A DNA stretch of 64,000 nucleotides. Origin: Methylobacterium sp. Leaf123 (lineage in GTDB: Bacteria > Pseudomonadota > Alphaproteobacteria > Rhizobiales > Beijerinckiaceae). Shown here in pieces: positions 53,408-62,752 of the stretch (position 1 is the first letter of the stretch; every line of letters starts with the position of its first letter). The notes beneath the pieces are model-generated. The model did no database searches, was not told the DNA's origin, and was given only the letters and a program-made list of their open reading frames with translations. A program made the translations under genes and the position numbers. The stretch spans positions 111,610-175,609 of the forward strand of contig NZ_LMNS01000040.1 of NCBI RefSeq assembly GCF_001423405.1, given 5' to 3'.

Positions 53408-53968
53408 GACCCGGCCCACCCCTGGCGCCGCCTAGTCGTCCCCCAAAAAATATATTTTCTCCCAGATGAATGAGGAATCAATTCTTAAACAAAGGTGGAA
53501 ATTAGGCATATCGGGAACGGAATCGGAGCCCGCGCCGAAGACCCATTCCGAGCCTACCGTGTCGGAGAACAGGGTTATCGCGCGAACTTGGCCGGCGTAT
53601 CCGCGAGTCAAGTCCGTCGCCGACAGAGAGTTTGGAATGGGCCTTTCAACGTTCGCGCCCCTCTGGACGACGGATTGCGAAGCTCTGTATGTCAATATCC
53701 GGTACCGGCGGCGATGTATGAAAGCAGATGAGCCGTTAATGCGAGAGAATGGCGGCTGCTATTCGAAAATGCTCAATCTCTACGACCGCCAAGACCGCTT
53801 CTAGACCATTGTATTCTACGACCTAACCGCCTTTGACGGCGGATCATCGTCTGCGACTTCCGCGGCAGACGCTTCTGACTGGATCAGAGGCATAGGAGAC
53901 CTGCGCGTCAAGGCGGACGGCACGCACGATCGGGCGTGTGCCGCGACCACGGAGAGGACGGCCGTTCC
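53408..53968. other. A/T-richer gap before the recombinase operon
   Basis: About 560 bases, lower GC than the flanks near 53445-53520. Open frames of up to 112 codons exist on both strands with mutually overlapping coding potential and no ribosome sites. The promoter and an attachment site for the recombinases are expected here, but I could not identify them. Confidence 0.42.
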
Positions 53969-55375
53969 ATGTGCATCGAGCAGGCGCCGAGCGAGGGCAC
54001 CGTTACACTTGGGCGGCGGTCTCCGCTCCGCGGATCCGGCTCATCGGAACGCCCTCGACGCGACGCGCGGCCCGGCCCGGGACGCACCGTCGTCTTCGTC
54101 CCGGACGCCGCGCGTCTGGCCCAGCTCGGATTCGGGCGCGTCGCCGCCGTGCCCGTCCTATTCGACGGACGCGGCCGCGTCCTCCGGCACCCGTCCCGGT
54201 ACCTCCGCGAGCGGGCGACGCTTCAATGGCACCCCTCGCGCAACGAGCTCGGCTCCGGGGGCCGTGACTATCCGACGCCCGCCACCCTCCGGCACATCGC
54301 CTACGCCGTGGCGCATTTCCTGTCGTGGGGCGAGGCTCGCGGGCTCGACTGGCGCACCGCCTGCTACGACGACGTCCTGTGCTATCAGCGGGAACAGCTC
54401 CAGGGCCTTTGGTCGGCGCGAAAGGGCCGCAAGCTCCAGCCCGGCACGGCGAACGCGCGCGCCGACGAGGCCACCCACTTCCTGGCCTGGGCCTCCTTCC
54501 GCGCCCTGCGCGAGCCCTTCCCGTACCCCCGCGTGACCAAGCGCCGAGCGGTGACTGCCTCGGGAGGATCGGCCTGCGTCGCGGTCGCGCGCGCGGGGCG
54601 GGCCCGGGAAGCGCGTCCCGGCGATGTTCGGCGCGTGCTCCTCATCCCCTCTGCGGCGGAAACAGCGGCGTGGCTCGATCAAGTCCGCCGACGTCGCGGA
54701 TCCGCCAAGGCCCTGCTGGCCTCGACGATCCTCCAGACCGGGGTCCGGCTCAAGGAAGTCGTCGCGCTGACGACCGACCAGATCCCCTCGGCCGAGACGC
54801 TGGCCGCCCTGCGGGCCTCGGGTCGCGCCATGGCGCCGGTCCACCTGAGCGTGACGAAGGGCGGCAGGCCGCGCACCATCGACATGCCGGCGCCGCTCGC
54901 GGCCGAGATCCGGCTCTGGATCGACACGCGCCGGCTGGTCGCCGCCCATCGGCACAGGCACCGCACCGGGCACTTGGCCGGCGAGCGCCTGTTCATATCC
55001 GACGCGCCCGGCCACGAGGGCGTCCCACTGCAACGCCATACGGTCCAGCGTCTTTTTCGCGAGATGCCCCTCGGGACGGCGGCGTGGTCGGCGCACCTGG
55101 GGCGGCACACCTATGCCTGCAACTTCCTCCTCCACGCGATGCGGAAGGACGCCGCGGCTGCGGCGCGTCCCCTGGACGCCATGGGCGCCGATTGGGTGCG
55201 GGCCCGCGGATCCTTCTGGCTCGATATCCTCCGGCGGCAGCTCGGGCATCTGGGCGTCGAGACGACCGGCCAGTACCTGCGCTGGCTCGCCTCCGCCGTC
55301 GGCATCGCCGATCTCGCCTCTGGCTGGCACGAGGCCCTGAATGGGGGAGCGGGTGATGCGGAGCCGGTCCAGTGA
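53969..55375 (+). CDS. tyrosine recombinase, first of a trio
   Basis: About 468 residues (ATG 53969; GTG 53936 possible). C-terminal catalytic domain with R in QTGVRLKEVVALT, K in VTKGGRPR, H-x-x-R in HLGRHTYACNF, and LGHLGVETTGQYLRW containing the second His and Tyr nucleophile. All catalytic residues are visible. Phage-integrase-like. The stop overlaps the next start by GTGA. In Tn554 and RIT-type elements two or three tyrosine recombinases are encoded together; this operon has a similar organisation. Confidence 0.87.
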   Translation: MCIEQAPSEGTVTLGRRSPLRGSGSSERPRRDARPGPGRTVVFVPDAARLAQLGFGRVAAVPVLFDGRGRVLRHPSRYLRERATLQWHPSRNELGSGGRDYPTPATLRHIAYAVAHFLSWGEARGLDWRTACYDDVLCYQREQLQGLWSARKGRKLQPGTANARADEATHFLAWASFRALREPFPYPRVTKRRAVTASGGSACVAVARAGRAREARPGDVRRVLLIPSAAETAAWLDQVRRRRGSAKALLASTILQTGVRLKEVVALTTDQIPSAETLAALRASGRAMAPVHLSVTKGGRPRTIDMPAPLAAEIRLWIDTRRLVAAHRHRHRTGHLAGERLFISDAPGHEGVPLQRHTVQRLFREMPLGTAAWSAHLGRHTYACNFLLHAMRKDAAAAARPLDAMGADWVRARGSFWLDILRRQLGHLGVETTGQYLRWLASAVGIADLASGWHEALNGGAGDAEPVQ

Positions 55376-57372
55376 CCAGCCGGCCGCAAAATCCCGACGA
55401 CGGCCGGGCCCCCGCCTCGCCCGGGCTTCGGTTCTGGGTCGCGCCGGGCCGAGGGCTTCATTACGAGGTCGACCTCCGCGAGTTCGCGGAGGGCGGCCGC
55501 GGCGCGGACCTGCGCGCCCCGGGGCAAGCAGGCTGGAGCGGCGACTTCCGCGGTCGGCCCTGCCTTGCCGCGCAGATCGCCACGCTGTTCCGCCTAGAGC
55601 CGCCGTCGGCCAGCAGCGAGAGCACCCTGCGCGCAGGGCTTCGGTGCCTACTCCGATTCCTCGACGTCACGGATCGAGGCGTGGCCGGGGTCGGCCACCT
55701 GACCGATGCGCACGGCGTCGGGTTCCTGCGCTGGACGGAAGGGGCCGGGGCTTCGCACTACTACGGCAGCGTCCGGACAGCGGTCGGGCGGATGCGGGAG
55801 CTGGAAGGATGCCCGCCCCTGGTCTGGCCAGCCCGCGGCCGCAACGTGCCGCCGCTGCTCGACGATGTCGACCAACCGGCCCTGCGCCGCCTCTTTCACG
55901 CCTTCCGGCACGAGGCCCGGGCCGTCAAGGCAATGTTCGCCGAAGGCGAGCGGCTGGCCAGGTCCGGCCGGGACCCGCGCGGCGCACCCTTCGGGCCCGG
56001 CATGGCGGAGTCGGCATGGGACGATCGGCGGAACCATGCCTGGCTGGTGGAGCACCTCACCGGTCAGCGGCTCCCCCCGAAGGCGGAGATCCTCAAGCGC
56101 GGGGGCCGAGGGCTAAACCAAGCCAACCGGCCCGAACAGCGGCAGCTCGGGCCCGCCTACCTCGCACCGGGCATGACCGAGCGGGGCCGGGACGGCATCG
56201 TCGGGAAGTTGCGGTGGTTCCACCCGAGCTATCACGACACGGCGATCTACTTGTGGCTCGTGGTCCTCGGCACCGGCTGGAACCTCGCGACCTGCCTCGC
56301 CCTCGACGTGAGCAACGACGCGGGCTGGGTCTCCGACCACCCTTACAAATCGGCGGCCAAGCTGCTTCACGCCTTCAAGGCGCGGGCCGGCCGGAAGGTG
56401 TTCGCCTACAGCGCCACCGAGCCCGAGTTCCACCCGTACCGGATCGTCCGGTACATGATCACCCGCACGGCGCCCCTGCGGGAGACGCTCCGTCACCGCC
56501 TCGCGGCCGAGCAGGAGCGCTGCGCGACCGCGCCGTCGCCCGCCGCGCAGGCCGAGATCGAGCGCCTGCGCCAGGCGCTCCGCAGCCCGTGGCTGTACCA
56601 CGTCGTCAACGCGGTGGGCGCCGTCAACTGCTTCGCGAGCGAGGACAGCGCGAAGCTCAATCGGATCGCCCGTATCGTGGCGCAGCGGGCAGGCCTGATG
56701 GAGCGGCATCCCGCCCTGGCCGCGATGACGACCACCGTGGCCCGGGACGGGTGGATGGCGCACGCCTACGACCAGTCCGGCTACAGCGTGGTCATGGCGC
56801 AGCTCGCCGGCCAGCACGCCGACGCCCGCAGCCTCCTCCACTATCTTCGGCGCCGCCGCTACCGCACCCACTCGGAACGAACGATGCGGCGGGTCCAGGA
56901 CGCGAGCTTCTCAGAGATCGCAGCGCGACGCCCGCTCGATCCGACGCGGCTTCGCCTCTTGGTCGAGGCCGGTGGCATCACGCCGACCCAGGAGAAGCGG
57001 CTGCTCGACCATCGGATGCGGACCCGCTTGGGCATGGGCTGCCTCGATCCCACTCACCCACCGCGCCACCTGGCGCCCGACCACCGCGAGGGTTCGCTCT
57101 GCCGGATCCAACGGTGCACGGGATGCCGGCATGGGGTCGTTTTCCAGGACAGCCTCGGCCCCCTCGCCCGCCGGCGGGCGGAACTGCTGGAGCTCCAGCG
57201 CACCCTGCCCTTCGCGGTCTGGGCACAGTCGCCGAGCTTCGGCGAGGAGCTCCGGTCCATCGAGCTGACCCTGGAGACCTTCGCCCCCGAGGAGGTTCGC
57301 GTCGAGACTGAAGCTTGGTCTGCCAAGCTTCGCACGGGGGAGGTCGCGGTCCATGACACCTATCCGCTCTAG
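55372..57372 (+). CDS. tyrosine-recombinase-like protein, probably catalytically degenerate
   Basis: 666 residues from GTG 55372. The C-terminal half has the shape of the family (LVVLGTGWNLATCLALDVS, then VVMAQLAGQHADARSLLHYL), but where the first catalytic Arg is expected the sequence reads TGWN, and the H-x-x-R box is replaced by MAHAYDQSG. A Cys-rich stretch (CRIQRCTGCRHG) follows. Probably a structural partner like TnpB of Tn554. Overlaps upstream by 4 nt and downstream by 20 nt. Confidence 0.75.
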   Translation: MTSRPQNPDDGRAPASPGLRFWVAPGRGLHYEVDLREFAEGGRGADLRAPGQAGWSGDFRGRPCLAAQIATLFRLEPPSASSESTLRAGLRCLLRFLDVTDRGVAGVGHLTDAHGVGFLRWTEGAGASHYYGSVRTAVGRMRELEGCPPLVWPARGRNVPPLLDDVDQPALRRLFHAFRHEARAVKAMFAEGERLARSGRDPRGAPFGPGMAESAWDDRRNHAWLVEHLTGQRLPPKAEILKRGGRGLNQANRPEQRQLGPAYLAPGMTERGRDGIVGKLRWFHPSYHDTAIYLWLVVLGTGWNLATCLALDVSNDAGWVSDHPYKSAAKLLHAFKARAGRKVFAYSATEPEFHPYRIVRYMITRTAPLRETLRHRLAAEQERCATAPSPAAQAEIERLRQALRSPWLYHVVNAVGAVNCFASEDSAKLNRIARIVAQRAGLMERHPALAAMTTTVARDGWMAHAYDQSGYSVVMAQLAGQHADARSLLHYLRRRRYRTHSERTMRRVQDASFSEIAARRPLDPTRLRLLVEAGGITPTQEKRLLDHRMRTRLGMGCLDPTHPPRHLAPDHREGSLCRIQRCTGCRHGVVFQDSLGPLARRRAELLELQRTLPFAVWAQSPSFGEELRSIELTLETFAPEEVRVETEAWSAKLRTGEVAVHDTYPL

Positions 57373-59395
57373 GTCCGCCCGGACGACCGATGCCGAAACT
57401 TGGCGCAACGCGGTGCAAGCGGATGCCGCGCACGGCAAGCTCGCCATGCGCTCCTGGGACGATGTTCGCCGCATCGAGCTGTTTCCGGGCGTGCGGCTCG
57501 GCGATGCCGTCCTGGTCGTGCCCGAGGCCTGGCTGCCGGCGGGAGCCGTGCGCCGGCTCTCCTTCCGGAGACTAGACCCGAGCTTTGGTGGCCAGCTCGC
57601 GGTCGGCGAGACCTGTCACGCGGCCATGCGCGACGAGAGCGTCCGCCGTGCCTTGCTCGCCCTGTGGCTTCCGCGGCGGACCGGAACCGGCATCCGGGCC
57701 TACAAGCCGGCGAGCTGGCTGCAGCACGCCCGACGCCTGCTGCGCGCCGTCGCCTGGCAGGTGCGTTGCCGCCCCTCCAGGGACGGCAACGTTTGGCGGC
57801 ATCTGACCCTGCCGGACCTCCGGGCGATGGAAGACGAGCTCTGCCTTAACGGCGGCCGCCGCGCCGACGTGCGCAACCTGTTCCGCGACCTTCGAGCCGC
57901 CGGCGAGCGTGGAATCCTAGGCGACTATCCCCGATGGCCGAGGGCCGAGGCGACGCCCGAACCGGGGATCGAGGCGTCGAACAGGGGTGCCCCGCTCCGC
58001 CAAGCGGCCAAGCGGGAGGACCGCTCATGGGTCCCGTTCGATGACCGGTTCGTCACGGAGCTGCTCTGGCGGGCCCTATGGATGCAGCGAAACCTAGCGG
58101 GCCAGCTCCTGGACTGCTGGTCGGGCCTGAAGGAGATCGCCGCCCGGGCCGCGAGCCGGGGACGCGGCACAGCCCACCCGGCGGTGATCGCGGAACGACG
58201 TCGGCTGATAGCCGCCACCGCGTGGCGGGATGCGGAGAGCCGCCCGATCGGCAGGCTGCCCTTCGCGGTCTCCCAACGGGTCGGGGCGAGGTTCGTGCCG
58301 ACCGCCACCTGGCCGCCCGGCGACGCGCGCACGGTAAACCTCCTCGTCGGCGTGCTCCAGGCGCTCAACTTCGCGACGGTCGCATTCTGCGTCGGCGCGC
58401 GCGTCAGCGAGATCCTCTCGGCCACCGACGATGCCCTGCCGGACTTCGCCGCCGGCCGGCTCGTGGCCCGGACCTTCAAGCTCGTCGACGCGGTCGAAGG
58501 TCGGGAGCGGGATTGGCCGCTGCATCCGGCCGCCGCGCGGGCCCTAATCATCCAGCATGACCTCGCCCGCCGGGTCCGACCGGCGGGCGCGCGGCACCTT
58601 TGGGTCTTGGCCGGCCACGCGGGTGCCAACCCGTTCGGCTCGCCGCTCTCCAACCCCACGGAACCGCTCGTCTACGCCGTCCGTCATCTCGGCCTGACCG
58701 CGTTGGCCGGTCCGGATCGTCCGCACGCCCACCGCTGGCGGCACACCGTCGGCCGCATCGTGTGCCTGTCCGTGATCCAAGCGCCGACGGTGCTCGTCGA
58801 CCTCTTCGGCCATGCCGACGTCGAGATGACCCTCAGGTACATGCTGTCGGATCCGCGGATCGCCGAGGAGGCCGTGCGGGTTGCCGAGGAGGCCGCCGTG
58901 GCCCTCGCGACGGAGGCGGTATCGGACACCCTCGCGGGGGCGACGGAGGGCCCGGCGGCGGCTCCCCTGGCGCGCGGCGTCGCGTGGGCCCGCATGCGGC
59001 GGGGCGAGACCGAGTTCGGCGCCGACAGCCTCCGGGAACTCGCCGAGGTCCTCACGATGAGCGGCCGCCAGTGGCATCTCGTCCGTCCCGGCGTGATCTG
59101 CACCAAGGGCCCAGGCGAGGCCGGCCCCTGCACGCGCGCCGTCGGCCGCCCCGACCCAGGCGCCTGCCGCACCACCTGCGACCATCGCCTGGAGACGCGG
59201 GCCGCCGAGGCAGAATGCGACACGGCCATCGCCAGCTTGCTAGCCGAGGCGGAAGCCGCCGTCGCGGACGGGGCCGACCTCCTCGCTGAACACTTGTGCG
59301 GTCAGGTCCTGGCACAGCTGCACCGCTGGGAGTCCGTCCGGACGCGCTGGCTGGCGCGCAGCCCTCTCGCCGCAGCTCTCTGGGCCGGGCGGTGA
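57353..59395 (+). CDS. tyrosine recombinase, third of a trio
   Basis: 680 residues. Active-site residues are visible: R in FCVGARVSEILSA, H-x-x-R in AHRWRHTVGR, and LFGHADVEMTLRYM with the second His and the Tyr. A long N-terminal domain and a Cys-containing C-terminal tail (GACRTTCDHR) are extra to a standard integrase. ATG 57353. Followed 3 bases later by a coiled-coil gene. Confidence 0.85.
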   Translation: MTPIRSRSARTTDAETWRNAVQADAAHGKLAMRSWDDVRRIELFPGVRLGDAVLVVPEAWLPAGAVRRLSFRRLDPSFGGQLAVGETCHAAMRDESVRRALLALWLPRRTGTGIRAYKPASWLQHARRLLRAVAWQVRCRPSRDGNVWRHLTLPDLRAMEDELCLNGGRRADVRNLFRDLRAAGERGILGDYPRWPRAEATPEPGIEASNRGAPLRQAAKREDRSWVPFDDRFVTELLWRALWMQRNLAGQLLDCWSGLKEIAARAASRGRGTAHPAVIAERRRLIAATAWRDAESRPIGRLPFAVSQRVGARFVPTATWPPGDARTVNLLVGVLQALNFATVAFCVGARVSEILSATDDALPDFAAGRLVARTFKLVDAVEGRERDWPLHPAAARALIIQHDLARRVRPAGARHLWVLAGHAGANPFGSPLSNPTEPLVYAVRHLGLTALAGPDRPHAHRWRHTVGRIVCLSVIQAPTVLVDLFGHADVEMTLRYMLSDPRIAEEAVRVAEEAAVALATEAVSDTLAGATEGPAAAPLARGVAWARMRRGETEFGADSLRELAEVLTMSGRQWHLVRPGVICTKGPGEAGPCTRAVGRPDPGACRTTCDHRLETRAAEAECDTAIASLLAEAEAAVADGADLLAEHLCGQVLAQLHRWESVRTRWLARSPLAAALWAGR

Positions 59396-59398
59396 CCC

Positions 59399-59929
59399 AT
59401 GGCGAGGCGGTCCCTACCCCCCTCTCGCCCGCGTTCGTTGCCCGATCAGCACGGGCGCCCGTCGGTCACTCGGGCGCCGTCGACCCGGGACCGATGCCAA
59501 GCGGCCATGCGGGAGATCGAGCGCGCTTACGAGCCGCACGGGATCTATCCCCAGAACGCCGGCCGGATTAGCCTCCAGGAGGTCCTGCGGCGCGCGGGCT
59601 TGAGCGCGGCCGCGCTAGAGAAGCCCCGGCACAGGGAACTGAAGGCGGAGGTCGCGGCCTGGGTCGCGGCGGTGACCGCGCGAGTCGACCGCGGGGCCCG
59701 CACGATCAGGCGCTCGGTCACCGAGCGCGTGGACGCCGCCCACGATGCCCTCGCCGCCTACCGGCAGGCGGCCGTGGAGGCCGAGCTCGAATACGTCGAG
59801 GGCCGCGTCGAGGTCGCGAAGCTCGCCGCCCGCAACGCCGAGCTTGAGCGGGAGGTCGAGCGGCTGAAGGCCGAGCTCGCGGGCCGAAACGTCGTCCGCC
59901 TCGCCAAACGCCCGCAGGGAGACGCCTGA
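59399..59929 (+). CDS. coiled-coil protein of the recombinase operon, A
   Basis: 176 residues. An HTH-like stretch (GRISLQEVLRRAGLSAAALE) precedes a long coiled coil (residues ~100-165, heptads in ELEREVERLKAELAG). Basic N-terminus. Comparable in place to TnpC-like accessory proteins after tyrosine recombinases. Overlaps the next gene by one base (TGATG). Confidence 0.72.
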   Translation: MARRSLPPSRPRSLPDQHGRPSVTRAPSTRDRCQAAMREIERAYEPHGIYPQNAGRISLQEVLRRAGLSAAALEKPRHRELKAEVAAWVAAVTARVDRGARTIRRSVTERVDAAHDALAAYRQAAVEAELEYVEGRVEVAKLAARNAELEREVERLKAELAGRNVVRLAKRPQGDA

Positions 59930-60396
59930 TGCCGATGCCCTCCGTCGAGCCCGTCATCCTGTCGGTTCTGGAGCCCTACCTGGAGGAGCTGCACCGAACC
60001 TGGAACGCCGCGGGCCGCACGGCGCCGACCCTCCCGGCGACGGATGGGAAGGTCAACGTCCGCGCCGTGGTCAGGCAGCTCATCCGCCGCGATGGGCGTC
60101 TGCGCCCGAGCCATGAGCAGCACTTCTTCGACAAGCCCGCCCTCCGCTCGGCGGTCAACGCGATCGCCGCGGAGCAGGGCCTCGCCCCGATCGGCAGCCG
60201 CGCGCCCGGCGCCGAGGACGACGCGCTGCGCACGCGTCTCGGACGGGTCGCGCGGGAAGCCTCCGGGCTGCGGCAGGTCCTGGTCGAGCGCGAGGGGCTG
60301 ATCGACGCGCTTCGCCGCGAGAACCACGCCTTGCGCGAGCAGATGCGTCTGCTGGAGGAGACGGGCATGGTGTTGCGGCGGGGGGACTTGCGATGA
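59929..60396 (+). CDS. coiled-coil protein of the recombinase operon, B
   Basis: 155 residues. N-terminal mixed helical domain, then a coiled coil in the C-terminal third (LIDALRRENHALREQMRLLE). Like the upstream gene it is probably an accessory DNA-binding or tethering protein for the recombinases. ATGA overlap with the helicase gene. Confidence 0.7.
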   Translation: MPMPSVEPVILSVLEPYLEELHRTWNAAGRTAPTLPATDGKVNVRAVVRQLIRRDGRLRPSHEQHFFDKPALRSAVNAIAAEQGLAPIGSRAPGAEDDALRTRLGRVAREASGLRQVLVEREGLIDALRRENHALREQMRLLEETGMVLRRGDLR

Positions 60397-62660
60397 TGAT
60401 CGTGCGCGTCACCGCCCTCGTCTCGGTTCGGCCGGCCGGCGTCATCCTGGCAGCCATTGTCGTCGACGGGGGGCCACCGCCGGCGGGAACGGAGCTGCGC
60501 GTGCGGGTGCCGCGCCGGCTGCTGCGGGAGGACCCGATGGTCGGGGAGACCTGGACCGTGGACGGGCCGGCCCGGGCGACGCGTTGGGGACGGCAGGTCG
60601 ATGCCACCGGCGCCGTCCGGGCGCTCCCCGAGGGTGCGCTGATCCGCGAATACCTGGCCGATCATGTGCCGGGGATCGGACGGGAGCGGGCCAACCGCCT
60701 GTGGCGGGCCTTCGGAACAGACCTGCCACGCGCACTCCTGGAGGGTGACGTCGCCACCCTCGCGGCCGCCCTCGCGCCCGACCGCCCGCTCCTTGGTCCC
60801 CGCATCGCCGCCGCGGCCGTGCGCGCTTGGAAGGACGCGGCGGAGGAGGCCGCCTTGGTAGCCTGGCTCCAGGCACAGGGCGTCGCGGACATCCGCGCGA
60901 CCCGCCGCATCGCGGCGATCCTCGGCGGCAAGGCGGTCGAGACACTCGAACGCAATCCCTTCATCCTGGTGCCCTTCCTGCCCTGGACGAGCCTGGACGC
61001 GCTCGGCCGCCGCCTGCTCGCGCAAGCCGGGCGCCGCAGGCCCGAGGACGCGCCCGAGCGGCTGGTCGGCGCCGTGGACGCCACGATGAAGGCCGTAATC
61101 GCCTCGGGGGCGACCGCGATCCGCGACCGAAATCTCAGGGCCGCGGTCGCGTCCCGCCTCGCGGTGGAGGTGGCGCATCCTCGCCTCGCCGCGGCCCTGG
61201 CCGCGGGCCTGCGCAACGGCGCCATGGTCGCCGCTCCCGGCGGCCGCTGGCGGGCACCCGGCTGCGCGGTCCTAGAGCAGGCCGTCCTCGACCGGCTGGG
61301 CGACATCCTCGCACTGCGGCATGTCAGGGGCACGTCGGCGACGCCCCTCGATTTCCGCAGCGCGCTCGCCGCCTACCCGGGCGCCCGGACGCTCCACCCG
61401 GAGCAGCGCGAGGCCGTGCTGAAGGTGCTGTCGACGCCCTTCGCCTGCCTGCGTGGCGGGGCGGGGGTCGGGAAAACGACCGTCGTGCGCACGCTCTGCG
61501 ACCTTTGGGACCGAACCGGCGGCGACGTCATTTTGGCCGCGATCGCGGGCAAGGCCGCGCTCCGCCTCTCGAAGGGAGCCGGCCGGCTCGCGCGCACGCT
61601 GTTCCGCCTGACCCGCGAGCTCGACGAGCGCGCGGAGATCGACCGACGGCTGCTGGAAGTCGTCGAGGCCGACGAGGAGGTGATCCTGCTGGGCCGACGC
61701 TCGCAGTTGGCGGAGGTGACGCCGCACAGCCTCGTCATCGTCGACGAGAGTTCGATGGTCGACCTCGCTTCCATGCACGGCCTTCTCCGGCGCATGCCCG
61801 CCGGCGCGCGGCTTGTCCTCGTCGGCGACGAGCGTCAGCTGCCGCCGGTAGGCTTCGGCGTGATCTTCCACGCCCTCGTCACGGATCCCGGCATCACCGC
61901 AAGCCTGACCGTCGTGCATCGGCAGACGGAGACCAGCGGCATCCCCCGCGTCGCCTCGGTCCTTCGCGAGCGTACGGTCCCGCCGCTCACGCCCTACGGC
62001 GGCTTGGCGGAGGGCGTCTCGTTTCTTCCCGCGAAGGACGCGGCGGCGATCCGGGAACGCATCCTGCGGGTGTATCAGGATCTCGCCGCCGACGACCCGC
62101 TCGTGGTCGCCCCGACCAAGGGCGGCCCTTCCGGGATCCGGGAACTGAACGAGGCGCTCCACGACCTCCACGTGGAGGCGGACCGGCTCGACGAGATCGC
62201 GGGTCCCCTCGGGCAACGCTTCTCGCCGGGAGAACCGGTGGTCCATGCGCGCACCGACTACAACCGCGGTCTGTTCAACGGCAGCCTCGGCCGGGTGGTC
62301 ACCGTCGCGCGGGACGGGCTGGTGGCGCAGTTCGAGGGCACGGCGCACCACTTCGGACGCGAGGAACTGCTGGACCTTGAGCTTGGCTACGCATTAACGT
62401 GCCACCGCGCCCAAGGCTCGCAGGCCGCCCGGGTGATCATCGCGCTCACTCCCTGTCGCCTGCTCGATCCGTCATGGGTCTACACTGCCCTCACGCGGGG
62501 CGAGCAGCAGGTCGTGCTCGTTGGCGACACGGAAACGTTGGGGCAGGCGCTGCGGCAGCCCTGGGCGGTCGACCGACGCGCCACCGGCTTCCGATGGCCA
62601 GGCGTTGGGCGAACCGTTCGGGACGCACGGCGCGTCTCCAGCCCGCCGCAAGTCCCTTAA
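60393..62660 (+). CDS. RecD-like superfamily 1 DNA helicase
   Basis: 755 residues. Helicase motifs: Walker A GGAGVGKTT, motif II VIVDESSMVD, motif III-like VLVGDERQLPPVGFG, QTETSGIPRVA, and CHRAQGSQ with VYTALTRGEQQ at the C-terminal end. The N-terminal ~330 residues include helix-hairpin-helix segments (VPGIGRERANRLW), as in RecD2-like enzymes. A 5'-3' DNA helicase used in recombination or element processing. Starts within the stop of the coiled-coil gene, so it is encoded in the same operon as the recombinases. Confidence 0.87.
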   Translation: MMIVRVTALVSVRPAGVILAAIVVDGGPPPAGTELRVRVPRRLLREDPMVGETWTVDGPARATRWGRQVDATGAVRALPEGALIREYLADHVPGIGRERANRLWRAFGTDLPRALLEGDVATLAAALAPDRPLLGPRIAAAAVRAWKDAAEEAALVAWLQAQGVADIRATRRIAAILGGKAVETLERNPFILVPFLPWTSLDALGRRLLAQAGRRRPEDAPERLVGAVDATMKAVIASGATAIRDRNLRAAVASRLAVEVAHPRLAAALAAGLRNGAMVAAPGGRWRAPGCAVLEQAVLDRLGDILALRHVRGTSATPLDFRSALAAYPGARTLHPEQREAVLKVLSTPFACLRGGAGVGKTTVVRTLCDLWDRTGGDVILAAIAGKAALRLSKGAGRLARTLFRLTRELDERAEIDRRLLEVVEADEEVILLGRRSQLAEVTPHSLVIVDESSMVDLASMHGLLRRMPAGARLVLVGDERQLPPVGFGVIFHALVTDPGITASLTVVHRQTETSGIPRVASVLRERTVPPLTPYGGLAEGVSFLPAKDAAAIRERILRVYQDLAADDPLVVAPTKGGPSGIRELNEALHDLHVEADRLDEIAGPLGQRFSPGEPVVHARTDYNRGLFNGSLGRVVTVARDGLVAQFEGTAHHFGREELLDLELGYALTCHRAQGSQAARVIIALTPCRLLDPSWVYTALTRGEQQVVLVGDTETLGQALRQPWAVDRRATGFRWPGVGRTVRDARRVSSPPQVP

Positions 62661-62752
62661 GCGCCGTCGACTGTGGAAGCGCAGGCCGGGCCAGCCCCGG
62701 CGCCATGACGTGCGCGGCTGGCTCCGGCGTCGCCTCGGCCGTTTCGGAGCGT

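Noticed and set aside
53432..53804. Overlapping 87- and 112-codon frames on opposite strands
   Set aside because: No ribosome sites, no recognisable protein features, and mutual overlap; kept as intergenic.
35205..53968. Search for CRISPR array or Cas genes with the Tn7-like element (CAST)
   Set aside because: No repeat-spacer pattern and no Cas-like gene; the long TniQ fits TnsD-type targeting instead.
55341..57311. 656-residue open frame on the plus strand
   Set aside because: Proline/arginine-rich composition and full overlap with the 666-residue recombinase-like gene in another frame; typical of GC-rich DNA.
60827..62380. 517-codon Arg-rich frame inside the helicase gene
   Set aside because: Composition of a shadow frame; all helicase motifs are in the other frame.
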